From NCBI GenBank assembly GCA_963676725.1, contig OY781463.1, positions 4,278,001-4,342,000 of the forward strand: DNA of 64,000 nucleotides, read 5' to 3'. The DNA comes from G963662905 sp963676725 (lineage in GTDB: Bacteria; Bacteroidota; Bacteroidia; Bacteroidales; WRLA01). How positions within the stretch are numbered: the stretch's first letter is position 1; each line of letters begins with the position of its first letter. Of this stretch, positions 43,353 through 52,122 are shown piece by piece. Under the pieces are notes generated by a model. That model did no database searches, was not told the origin of the DNA, and saw nothing but the letters and a program-made list of their open reading frames with translations. Position numbers and translations under genes: made by a program.

Positions 43353-44046
43353 CAAAATTAGGGTATTACTGGCCGAAGACGACAAAAATCTAGGCACTGT
43401 CCTTCAGGCCTACCTCAAAGCAAAGGGCTACGATTGTACCTTATGTATTGATGGTGCCGAAGCTAGCGAAGCCTTTTTAAAAGACGACTTTGATTTTTGC
43501 ATCCTTGATGTAATGATGCCTGTAAAAGACGGATTTTCTGCGGCTAAAGAAATTCGCGCTAAAGATAAAACAGTGCCATTGCTCTTTCTAACCGCAAAAT
43601 CACTAGAAGAAGATAAATTGCGCGGCTTCGATATTGGGGCTGACGACTATATCACCAAGCCTTTTTCGATGGAAGAACTCTTGGTGCGCATGAAGGCAAT
43701 TTTGAGGCGCAGCGAAACTCAGCGTGGAAAAAAAGCAGAAAAAAAGGATTTTTATAAAATAGGGAATTTTGATTTCGACCTCACTCGCCAAATATTAAGA
43801 TTCGGTACTGAAGAGCAAAAACTCACCTCGAAAGAAACAGCACTTCTGCGCATTTTATGCGAACACGCCAATAATGTGCTCGATCGCAGCCTTGCCTTAA
43901 AAGAAATATGGCATGATGATTCTTATTTCAATGCCCGCTCAATGGATGTGTATATTACCAAATTACGAAAATACTTGCGTAAAGATCCAACCATCGAACT
44001 GATGAATGTTCATGGTGTTGGTTTTAAACTCATTACATCATCATAG
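43345..44046 (+). CDS. OmpR-family response regulator
   Basis: A 233-residue regulator. The receiver domain has the acidic pocket ED at 11-12, the phospho-acceptor D55 in CILDVMMPVKDG, T/S in FLTAKS and K in ITKPFSMEELL. The C-terminal trans_reg_C winged helix (about 130-230) ends with DVYITKLRKYL and NVHGVGFKL. It is coupled to the kinase gene by an eight-base overlap and ends within six bases of the convergent DUF5723 gene. The phased TTAA repeats at 41721 may be its site. Confidence 0.93.
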   Translation: MNNKIRVLLAEDDKNLGTVLQAYLKAKGYDCTLCIDGAEASEAFLKDDFDFCILDVMMPVKDGFSAAKEIRAKDKTVPLLFLTAKSLEEDKLRGFDIGADDYITKPFSMEELLVRMKAILRRSETQRGKKAEKKDFYKIGNFDFDLTRQILRFGTEEQKLTSKETALLRILCEHANNVLDRSLALKEIWHDDSYFNARSMDVYITKLRKYLRKDPTIELMNVHGVGFKLITSS

Positions 44047-45513
44047 ACTCCCCTCGGACTCAGCATCAGGCATTGCTGCTTCTGCAGTATATGTACCCGT
44101 TTTTATTCTGATAAAACCAAAAGCAAAGGAAACGGTTGGGTTTGTTTGTTTAAACAGAGTAAGCACATCGCGCACACCAATACCAATATCCCAATTCCCA
44201 CTGATGCTAAAAGTAGCTCCTAAGGGAACATTAAATGCGTGATTTCCTCCCGATATAAAACCTGAGCTTAATTCAACCCATGTGGCCGGTCTGTAAAGCA
44301 CACCAGAAGAAAACATTGGCGATTCCAGGTTTCCGGGTTCCGAATTTAAAGGCGTGAGCACATCAATACCAAGATCTAATTTTGGATTTATAGAATAAGA
44401 AGCGCCCAGGCGGAAACGTGTTGGCAGGTTCACCTTCATTTTCTCCAGCCCTTCCCAATCATAAATATCCTCGCTAATAACTATTGACTCCAGAATATCC
44501 TGTAAATTATTGGTTGTTAGACCTGGAGAAGCAATGCGTTCTACTTTTGCTTCCCAGTTTGCCTGATACACATTTCCATCCCAATTAATGGAGCCAATAT
44601 CAGTAATAGCCACGCCTAAGCGCAGTTTTTTATAAATCAAAAGGCTCATACCTAAATCAAATCCCCAACCACTTCCAACGCTCTCAAAGCCGTCGCCGGG
44701 CCTTGATGATGGACTGGGGACAGGATAATCGATACTAAACAAAGGCGAAAGGCTGGAATAACCGGAAATTGAAGCATCTCCCTTATCGGAACGCACATTC
44801 ACAATGCCCATACCTTTAATATATTTTATTCCAGCGCCAAAAGACAGACTAAAATTCTCCCGTTTTAAAACCTCAAGGCCATAGCTAAAGGTAAAATCAC
44901 GCCTCCAAAGGGTTGTAAATCGTGATCCTTCAAATAATTCTGAAGCCGTCTTTAAATCTGTGGAACGGTAGCCTTCGAGCGTATCGCCACTTTGTGGATC
45001 AATAATATAATTCGTAAAATAATCGGAATTCCATCCCATAAAAAGAAATTCGCTCGCCGTTTGGTTTAATTGAAAGTTCCAATTGCCCTTTTCTTGCACC
45101 GTAAAAGAAATTCCGCCCCATTTTGGGTCTTGATAGGATATTCCTCCAATAAGCAATGCTCCATCAAGATTAAATTCTGCTTCGGCAAAATCATTTACAA
45201 TATTTAGCTTTTCCTGTAAAACATAACTATAATCCTTTTCAAAAAATCGTTGGATATCACGCTTTTCAAGCGGTTGAGAAAAAATGGAGAATGTGACTTG
45301 ACCCAAGCCCAAGTGAAACTTTTTTCCGTCACGGCTCCAACCGAGGTTTGCCGGATTTATTCCTGACGATTGATAATCATTAAGATAAGCTGTTGCATTT
45401 CCTGCTCCCATAGAACTAATTGTCCCATTTCCATCCTGTGCGGACAAAAAGAGCCCAAGATTCGACAAGAACAGCAAGCAGGCAATTGTCCTGAATGTTG
45501 ATTGAATTTTCAT
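44041..45513 (-). CDS. DUF5723-like outer-membrane beta-barrel protein
   Basis: A 490-residue secreted protein with a signal peptide (about 1-25, ending FLSAQ). The start of the mature part, SSMGAGNATAYLNDYQSSGINPANLGW, is the DUF5723/PorV-like opening of Bacteroidota barrels, and the body alternates Gly/aromatic strands such as LGLGQVTFSIFSQPL and RLGASYSINPKLDLGIDVLTPL. It is likely to be an OmpP1/FadL-like outer-membrane protein. The ATG at 45513 starts the signal peptide. A promoter-like TATTTTTG on the minus strand lies just upstream. Confidence 0.82.
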   Translation of the reverse strand: MKIQSTFRTIACLLFLSNLGLFLSAQDGNGTISSMGAGNATAYLNDYQSSGINPANLGWSRDGKKFHLGLGQVTFSIFSQPLEKRDIQRFFEKDYSYVLQEKLNIVNDFAEAEFNLDGALLIGGISYQDPKWGGISFTVQEKGNWNFQLNQTASEFLFMGWNSDYFTNYIIDPQSGDTLEGYRSTDLKTASELFEGSRFTTLWRRDFTFSYGLEVLKRENFSLSFGAGIKYIKGMGIVNVRSDKGDASISGYSSLSPLFSIDYPVPSPSSRPGDGFESVGSGWGFDLGMSLLIYKKLRLGVAITDIGSINWDGNVYQANWEAKVERIASPGLTTNNLQDILESIVISEDIYDWEGLEKMKVNLPTRFRLGASYSINPKLDLGIDVLTPLNSEPGNLESPMFSSGVLYRPATWVELSSGFISGGNHAFNVPLGATFSISGNWDIGIGVRDVLTLFKQTNPTVSFAFGFIRIKTGTYTAEAAMPDAESEGSL

Positions 45514-45531
45514 GATGTACTGTTTTTGTTT

Positions 45532-45564
45532 CAAAAATAAGGCTTTTTGCCGAACTTGGAACAA
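45532..45564 (-). promoter_or_regulatory. promoter of the DUF5723-like gene
   Basis: On the minus strand TTG (plus-strand 45562-45564) and TATTTTTG (plus-strand 45532-45539) are about 22 bases apart, slightly longer than usual. The ATG follows within 20 bases. Confidence 0.45.
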
Positions 45565-45739
45565 AATGCGAACAAAGTGCAATAAAAAGTGTTTTTTATC
45601 GTAATTGTTTGCGTTATAAGAAAATTATTGCGTTCTTTATAATGGAGCAAAAAAGTTTTTTTGGCACATCTCCCTGATATTAAGCATTTTGACTTATTAA
45701 AGGGTGAGATTTGCCCATGGTTGAACCAAATAAACTTAC

Positions 45740-47185
45740 ATGAGAACGAATGTTCGAACACCCTTTATTCTATTTTTTTTCCTCTTATTTTCTTTCGCTT
45801 GTACACATAATGAAATAAAAATTGATAAGAACTCCCTGAAGATTCCTGAGATCGCTTTATCCAGATACGAGATCATCAAGGAAAGAGGAAAACTTATTGC
45901 TGTTACTGATTATAACTCCATAAATTACTTTGTTTATAGAGGAGAGCCAATGGGCTACCAATATGAATTATTGCAGTCTCTAGCAGATTATCTTGGCGTG
46001 GGGCTCGAAATTATTGTAAACCACGATCTCGACAAATCATTTCAAATGCTTGATAGTGGTAATATTGATATTATTGCAATGGACCTAGCCGTAACACGAA
46101 GGCGGGCAGAGCTGGTCGATTTCACAAAGCCCTTACAAAAAACGCGTCAGGTTTTGGTACAAAGAAAGCCGGAAGGCTGGCGAAATATGCGTACTGTGAA
46201 CCAAATGGAGAAACACTTAATACGCGAACCTTTAGAACTTGCCGGAAAAACCGTTTTTATTCAAAAAAACACAACCTTTCAAAGAAGGCTCGAAAACCTT
46301 TCCGAAGAAATCGGCGACAGCATCCATATCGTACAAGACCCTCAACGCGACGTGGAAGAGCTAATACGAGCAGTAAATACAGGTGAAATCGACTATACCG
46401 TTTGCGATGAGCATATTGGCCTGATCAACGAAAAATATTATCCGGATATTGATGTGCAAACACCTGTAAGTTTTTCGCAAAACATTGCCTGGGCCATTAA
46501 AAAAGGGAACGAACCATTCGTTGACACCATCAATATTTGGCTCGATGCCTTTAAGAAAAAACCGCTGGCGACCTATGTATATAACAAATATTTCCACAAT
46601 CCACGTCAGGTGTTTATGGCACGCAGCGATTTCCATTCTGTTCAAGGAGGGAAAATTTCCGATTATGATGATATAATCCGAAGGGAAAGTGCAAAATTAG
46701 GATGGGACTGGCGTCTTTTGGCTTCATTAATCTATCAGGAATCACGATTTCATCCTGAGGTAGAAAGCTGGGTAGGCGCTTATGGCTTGATGCAGTTAAT
46801 GCCGCAAACTGCGCGCAGTTATGGTGTTGACACCAATTCCACTCCGGCAGAACACATTGCTGCCGGTGTAAATTTCCTAAAATGGCTCGATCGCCAGTTC
46901 AAGCCAATTATAAGCGATTCAGCAGAACGCACTAAATTTGTTTTGGCTTCGTATAATGTTGGCATTGGCCATGTGTATGATGCTCAACGCCTTGCCGAAA
47001 AGAACGACAAAAACCCTATTGAATGGGACAGTAGTGTGGATTTTTACTTGTTGAATAAATCCAAGCCGGCCTATTATCAGGATGATGTGGTAAAATATGG
47101 CTATTGCCGTGGTGAAGAACCTTATGCTTTTGTGTATGAGATTCTAGAACGCTATGAGCATTATAAAAATGTGATAAAGAATTAA
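45740..47185 (+). CDS. mltF: MltF-like membrane-bound lytic transglycosylase
   Basis: A 481-residue lipoprotein (lipobox FSFAC, cysteine 21). Residues about 45-275 are a periplasmic solute-binding (SBP_bac_3) domain, with DLAVTRRRAELVDFT as a clear family piece. Residues about 305-450 are an SLT domain with the catalytic Glu near 334 in YQESRFHPE, then GAYGLMQLMPQTA and LASYNVGIGHV. It cleaves peptidoglycan glycan strands from the outer-membrane side, and the sensor domain probably binds muropeptides. It starts away from the divergent outer-membrane protein gene. Confidence 0.92.
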   Translation: MRTNVRTPFILFFFLLFSFACTHNEIKIDKNSLKIPEIALSRYEIIKERGKLIAVTDYNSINYFVYRGEPMGYQYELLQSLADYLGVGLEIIVNHDLDKSFQMLDSGNIDIIAMDLAVTRRRAELVDFTKPLQKTRQVLVQRKPEGWRNMRTVNQMEKHLIREPLELAGKTVFIQKNTTFQRRLENLSEEIGDSIHIVQDPQRDVEELIRAVNTGEIDYTVCDEHIGLINEKYYPDIDVQTPVSFSQNIAWAIKKGNEPFVDTINIWLDAFKKKPLATYVYNKYFHNPRQVFMARSDFHSVQGGKISDYDDIIRRESAKLGWDWRLLASLIYQESRFHPEVESWVGAYGLMQLMPQTARSYGVDTNSTPAEHIAAGVNFLKWLDRQFKPIISDSAERTKFVLASYNVGIGHVYDAQRLAEKNDKNPIEWDSSVDFYLLNKSKPAYYQDDVVKYGYCRGEEPYAFVYEILERYEHYKNVIKN

Positions 47186-47218
47186 GTCTGATACAGAAGG
47201 ATTCCTCTATCCATTAAT

Positions 47219-48115
47219 TTAAAGCATTTTAAGATAATCGATTTCTTTTGCACTGAGAAAACGCCATTTGCTTCTGGGCAGGTCTTTCTTGGTCAATCCG
47301 GCAAAAATCACCCGGTCCAGCTTCACAACCTGATAACCCAAATGCTCAAAGATACGACGCACAATACGGTTTCGTCCTGAGTGTATTTCAAGGCCAACCT
47401 GCCTGTGATCATCACCATCATTTACATATGAAATATCATCTGCTTTAATCTGACCATCTTCGAGCTTTATCCCTTTGGCAATTGCATCCATATCTTCCTG
47501 TTTCAGGTTTTTATCCAACGATGCATGATAAATTTTATGAATGCTATTGGATGGATGCATCAGTTTTTCGGCCATTTCGCCATCATTAGTAAAAAGCAGC
47601 AATCCTGTTGTGTTTCTGTCGAGCCTGCCCACCGGGTAAAGCCGTTCTTTGCAAGCATCTTTCACCAACGACATTACAGTTTTTCGGTCGAAGGGATCCT
47701 CAGTTGTTGTAATAAAACCTTTAGGTTTATTCAAAAGAACATAAACAGGGCGCTCCGGACGAATCCTTTGCTCTCCAACATGCACATTATCAGTACGTTT
47801 TACTTTTATCCCCAAATCTGTTACAATGACGCCATTTACAGTAACAGCACCAGCACCAATGAGTTTATCGGCCTCACGTCTTGAGCAAATACCTGCATGG
47901 GCAATATATTTGTTCAATCGCATTTCATCCGGATTGTAGTTCTTAATACCCGGGCGCGCCTTTTTCGGTGCGAGATCTTCTTTAGAACGATTATCGGCAA
48001 ACTTCTTGCCTCCCTGACGTTTAGCAGGATAAGGCTTCTTGCTTTCGCCTTTAAATTTTGAGCGTTCTCCCGGCTTCTTTCCTTTTGATCTTCCCTCGGC
48101 TTTATTGTTTTTCAT
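47219..48115 (-). CDS. RluB/RsuA-family pseudouridine synthase
   Basis: A 299-residue rRNA pseudouridine synthase. A Lys/Arg-rich low-complexity tail (about 1-55) precedes an S4 RNA-binding domain (about 64-110, MRLNKYIAHAGICSRREADKLI) and the catalytic domain with D166 in VGRLDRNTTGLLLFTNDG and GRNRIVRRIFEHLGY. The site on 23S rRNA (U2605 by analogy with RluB) is inferred. The ATG at 48115 is preferred because the residues before it would overlap the next promoter region. Basic N-terminal extensions of this kind are common in Bacteroidota RluB homologues. Confidence 0.9.
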   Translation of the reverse strand: MKNNKAEGRSKGKKPGERSKFKGESKKPYPAKRQGGKKFADNRSKEDLAPKKARPGIKNYNPDEMRLNKYIAHAGICSRREADKLIGAGAVTVNGVIVTDLGIKVKRTDNVHVGEQRIRPERPVYVLLNKPKGFITTTEDPFDRKTVMSLVKDACKERLYPVGRLDRNTTGLLLFTNDGEMAEKLMHPSNSIHKIYHASLDKNLKQEDMDAIAKGIKLEDGQIKADDISYVNDGDDHRQVGLEIHSGRNRIVRRIFEHLGYQVVKLDRVIFAGLTKKDLPRSKWRFLSAKEIDYLKML

Positions 48116-48285
48116 GGTGTTTTTTAAAATGGCTGCAAAATTAAGAAAAGAAAAGACATGTTTGTAGCTCATTATAAAATAATTAGCAAATGATTTTATA
48201 ATGAGCTCCATTTAAAAAGACGGCAAAAAAATATGTACTTGCGCAAAATAATCCTAATTTTACACAATCCAAAACAACATACATT

Positions 48286-50241
48286 ATGCGAAAGATTTTA
48301 TCTACATTTTTAATGATTATTCTGTCAGTGACTTATATGTATGGCCAGACAGATATTCAACAACAAATTGCCAAATCGGGTGGTGCTTCTGATTATAAAG
48401 GAGCGCACGAGCTTACAATTTTTGACTCGACCAATGTCTTTGTGAAAGAGAGTGGTCTGAGTTATGTGCATGTGCATAGCCTGACCAAAATCCTCGACGA
48501 GCAGGGAGCAAAAACCAACAATGTATATCGCGTTGATTATGACCCTCTTTCTGCCCATGTTGATATACTGATGGCAAAAATATACCGGAAGAACGGCACG
48601 ATTGAAGATATCGATATTGCATCGCAGGTGTTTGATTATGCCGCTCCTGCGCGCGCTATTTACTGGGGCGCGCGTCAGCAAATGATTCAAATTGGCAGGC
48701 TGGAACCCGGTGATGCCATCGAAATAAAATATTTTAGAAAGGGTTTTACCTATGCATTGCTTTATGATGATGATGAAAGTCGGTTTATTCCACCAATGAA
48801 AGGCCAATTTTATGATATTATCCCTTTTTGGAGCAATCATCCAATCATAAAAAAAGTATATGAGGTGAGCCTTCCAAAGGACAAGCTCATGCAGTACAAA
48901 ATTTATAATGGCGACCTTCAGTCATCCTTCTTAATCAAAGAAGACCGCTTGCACTATCATTTTGAAAAAGAGAACATCCAGGCAGTGAAACATGAACAGG
49001 GAATGCTTGCAAACAACGATGTATTTACGAAACTCTTGATGTCTACAAGTCCCGATTGGGAAGCAAAATCAATATGGTTTTATGGAGTAAACGAAGACTT
49101 TGGCAGCTTTGAATCAACACCGGATATTGACAAAAAAGTAGCCGAAATACTCGTCGGGGCAGAAAACGAGATGGACTCAATTGCTGCCTTAACGCATTGG
49201 GTTGCAGACAATATGCGCTATAGCGGCATTTCGATGGGTGAAGGTGAAGGATATACATTGCATAATGGGGAAATGAATTTCACCGATCGCTGTGGCGTGT
49301 GCAAAGACAAAGCAGGGCTGCTCATTACAATGTTACGAGCAGCAGGTTTTCAATCCTATGCAGCTATGACCATGGCCGGAGAGCGCATCGACAGAATCCC
49401 TGCAGATCAATTCAACCATAGCGTTACTATTGTGAAAAAGCATGACGGCACTTATATGATTTTGGATCCCACCTGGGTGCCCGGGGTCAGGGAATTATGG
49501 TCTAGCTTAGAACAGCAGCAAAATTACCTAATGGGGCTTCCCGATGGAGCAGATCTTATGATAACGCCTGTATCACCACCCGAAAACCATTACTTAAAAA
49601 TTATTGGCAGCTCTAAGATTGATGATGAAGGCACATTAATTGGCGAGTTTATCGTAAATGCTGAAGGCCAAAGCGATGCAGCTGTTCGCGGAGTATTCAA
49701 TTATTCTCAGAAAGCCGAATGGCATAAAAATGTAGAAATGGAATTACTCCGTATTGCACCAAATGCCATTATTAAAGAACTGGAATATACGAAGAATGAA
49801 GACTATCAAAAACAGCCGGTTCTTATTCAATTTGAATATGAAATCCCCGATTTTGCCCTTGTAACCGAGCATGAAATTATTTTCACCCCACTACTGGCAA
49901 AAAACATTTTTGCTCGGGCAATGTCTCATTTATATGCAAATACATCTATAATAGAACGCGAATTTCCGTTCCGGGACAGATGTTCACGCCTTATGGAAAT
50001 TAAAGAAGACATAAAGTTACCAGCCTATAAAAAAGTTATTGCATTACCCACCAATGAAAAAGTGAATGGTGAACATGTGCAGTTTGAAGGAAAATATATT
50101 CTAGACGGAAGAAACCTCGAGCTTACCGAAACAGCTGTGTATGGAAAGCGTATTTATGATGTTTCTGATTGGCCTTATTTTCGTGATGCTGTACTGGCAC
50201 AGAAAAAATTTGCAGACCAACGCATCATTCTCAAGAGATAA
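48286..50241 (+). CDS. secreted DUF3857/transglutaminase-like protein, catalytic triad intact
   Basis: A 651-residue protein with a signal peptide (1-20, ending YMYGQ). It has an N-terminal DUF3857 beta domain (about 45-210), a transglutaminase core and a C-terminal DUF2569-like or DUF3858-like beta region. The triad is visible: Cys in TDRCGVCKDKAGLL (about 336-339), His in FNHSV (about 378) and Asp in ILDPTW (about 393). It could crosslink or cleave peptides at the cell surface. A weakly similar protein follows after 35 bases with the triad lost. The two genes lead into a LytS-like kinase gene. Confidence 0.85.
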   Translation: MRKILSTFLMIILSVTYMYGQTDIQQQIAKSGGASDYKGAHELTIFDSTNVFVKESGLSYVHVHSLTKILDEQGAKTNNVYRVDYDPLSAHVDILMAKIYRKNGTIEDIDIASQVFDYAAPARAIYWGARQQMIQIGRLEPGDAIEIKYFRKGFTYALLYDDDESRFIPPMKGQFYDIIPFWSNHPIIKKVYEVSLPKDKLMQYKIYNGDLQSSFLIKEDRLHYHFEKENIQAVKHEQGMLANNDVFTKLLMSTSPDWEAKSIWFYGVNEDFGSFESTPDIDKKVAEILVGAENEMDSIAALTHWVADNMRYSGISMGEGEGYTLHNGEMNFTDRCGVCKDKAGLLITMLRAAGFQSYAAMTMAGERIDRIPADQFNHSVTIVKKHDGTYMILDPTWVPGVRELWSSLEQQQNYLMGLPDGADLMITPVSPPENHYLKIIGSSKIDDEGTLIGEFIVNAEGQSDAAVRGVFNYSQKAEWHKNVEMELLRIAPNAIIKELEYTKNEDYQKQPVLIQFEYEIPDFALVTEHEIIFTPLLAKNIFARAMSHLYANTSIIEREFPFRDRCSRLMEIKEDIKLPAYKKVIALPTNEKVNGEHVQFEGKYILDGRNLELTETAVYGKRIYDVSDWPYFRDAVLAQKKFADQRIILKR

Positions 50242-50276
50242 TTAATTATTAAGGGAAAACGTTTAAAACACAGAAA

Positions 50277-52112
50277 ATGAAGAATATAATCGTAATAGTA
50301 TTGATCACGTTTGCATTACCTTCCATACTGTTTAGTCAATATGAAAAAGCAGACGCCGTCTACGACAAATTATCGGACACCTATACGCTTTTGGATGATG
50401 GAAGCATTGAATATCACTCCTATAAAAAGCTCACTTTAAAAACCCATTATTCTTTTAACAGGATGTATGGAGAGACCTTTATCGTCTATAATCCGGAATG
50501 CCAAAAACTGGATATTATTAAGGCTCAGACAACAATGGCCGACGGAAAAGTGGTTGAAGTACCCAAGAATGCATTCAATGAGGTTTTACCTCGTTTTGCT
50601 GCCGGAGCTCCACCTTTTAACCATCTTCGGGAAATGGTTGTAACACACACTGCACTGGAAATTGGAGCTACCATTGAATTGGAATACAAGATAACAACAA
50701 AAGCCGGTAGTTTTCCTGCACTCATGGGCAATAAAACTATTGAATCAAGAAGTCCGGTGCGTTCTTATGAATTTATTGTTCGTGTGCCCGAAGGCCAAGA
50801 ATTCCATCATAGGATGATTAACCTGCGTCTTGCCCCAGAAATGATGAGCGAAAATGGCCAAGACATCTATATCTGGCGCATATCAAACCTGCCACAAGAA
50901 AGCGGTGATGCCCATTTGCCACCGGCAGACTTTTATCAGCCCTGCCTGACTTATAGTTCAGCGAAAGACCTTCATCGTGTTTATGATGCTTTTGTTGGCC
51001 AAAGCGCTTTTCAACAATTGGACCTTCCCGAATCGGCAAAAAATATTGTGCGTTCGTTCAAAGAAAAATTTGTCGCCAAAAACCAACTCATGACTGCTAT
51101 CCGCGATTATGTTATTCAAAACATAAATTATTGGCCCGTGCCTTTAGAATATACTAATTATCAACTTCGTCCGATCGCGGAAGTATGGGCATCAAATGGT
51201 GCAACTCAGGCCGAAAAAGCGTTATTGATGACAGCAATGATGAGAGAGGCAGGATTTACAGCTGATATGCTTGCCGTAATCCCAGGGCGTTTGTACGAAC
51301 CGGCTATTGGTTCTTTAGATATTTTTGAAGGATTTGCAGTAAATGTGCACAATAAAGAAGGAAATTTTGTGCTGAGCACTACGAATAAAAACAGCAATAG
51401 CCTAATTTATGAAATGCCTGACAAAGATTTCCTTGTTCTTGATGGCGCTATTGAAAGCCTTAAACTAATTGAAAAGGGCAAGAACCCCAGACTAAAGGCT
51501 GATGCAGAATTTGAAGCAGAACTTACTCTAACAAGTGATGGAGATTATAGTGGAAAAGGGGAAATAAAAATGAGCCAGTATATGAACGATTTTTTGCCTT
51601 GGGAAGCGAATGGCCCACAAAAATCAATTGGTTCAATTCATGGTTTTATTGGCGAAAAAGATATTCTTGATTTTAAAACAACGATTTTTAATCAGGAGAT
51701 CCTTGAAGGAACATTTAGCATAAAATCCAATAAAAAACTAAAATCAGATTCTTCCTATTATTTTATTCAACTTCCGGTTTTTCGTGATGGAATCGCACAT
51801 CGCCATTTAACAGCATTGCCAAATGAGCGTTTTACGGAGTTATATACCGGAAAGCCCATTGAAGAAAACTATAAAATAAGCATAGAACTTCCTGATGGCG
51901 CACGCTTGCTCAATAAACAGATGAAAATCGAAAAAATGAAGAGTTTCGGTAATTTTAAAATTGAACTGGAACAAAAAGGGAATAAAGTTATTATTAGCAG
52001 GCATATAGAGCTGAATGGGAATAAAGTAAGAGCGAGCGATTATTTGATTTTTCGTATTTTCATGAACGAATGGAATAACATTCGAGGCCAAAAATTAATA
52101 ATATTGATGTAG
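50277..52112 (+). CDS. secreted DUF3857 protein with a degenerate transglutaminase domain
   Basis: A 611-residue homologue of the preceding protein, with a signal peptide (1-20). The DUF3857 half (about 40-210, for example YKKLTLKTHYSFNRMYGETFIVY) is preserved. In the transglutaminase half the position of the catalytic Cys reads ASNGATQAEKALLMTAMM, with no Cys; the His position reads FEGFAVNVHNKEG and the Asp position NFVLSTTNKN. So the triad seems to be lost and the protein is probably a binding partner or scaffold. It starts 35 bases after the active copy and ends 10 bases before the sensor kinase. Confidence 0.82.
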   Translation: MKNIIVIVLITFALPSILFSQYEKADAVYDKLSDTYTLLDDGSIEYHSYKKLTLKTHYSFNRMYGETFIVYNPECQKLDIIKAQTTMADGKVVEVPKNAFNEVLPRFAAGAPPFNHLREMVVTHTALEIGATIELEYKITTKAGSFPALMGNKTIESRSPVRSYEFIVRVPEGQEFHHRMINLRLAPEMMSENGQDIYIWRISNLPQESGDAHLPPADFYQPCLTYSSAKDLHRVYDAFVGQSAFQQLDLPESAKNIVRSFKEKFVAKNQLMTAIRDYVIQNINYWPVPLEYTNYQLRPIAEVWASNGATQAEKALLMTAMMREAGFTADMLAVIPGRLYEPAIGSLDIFEGFAVNVHNKEGNFVLSTTNKNSNSLIYEMPDKDFLVLDGAIESLKLIEKGKNPRLKADAEFEAELTLTSDGDYSGKGEIKMSQYMNDFLPWEANGPQKSIGSIHGFIGEKDILDFKTTIFNQEILEGTFSIKSNKKLKSDSSYYFIQLPVFRDGIAHRHLTALPNERFTELYTGKPIEENYKISIELPDGARLLNKQMKIEKMKSFGNFKIELEQKGNKVIISRHIELNGNKVRASDYLIFRIFMNEWNNIRGQKLIILM

Positions 52113-52122
52113 AGGTTTGCCT

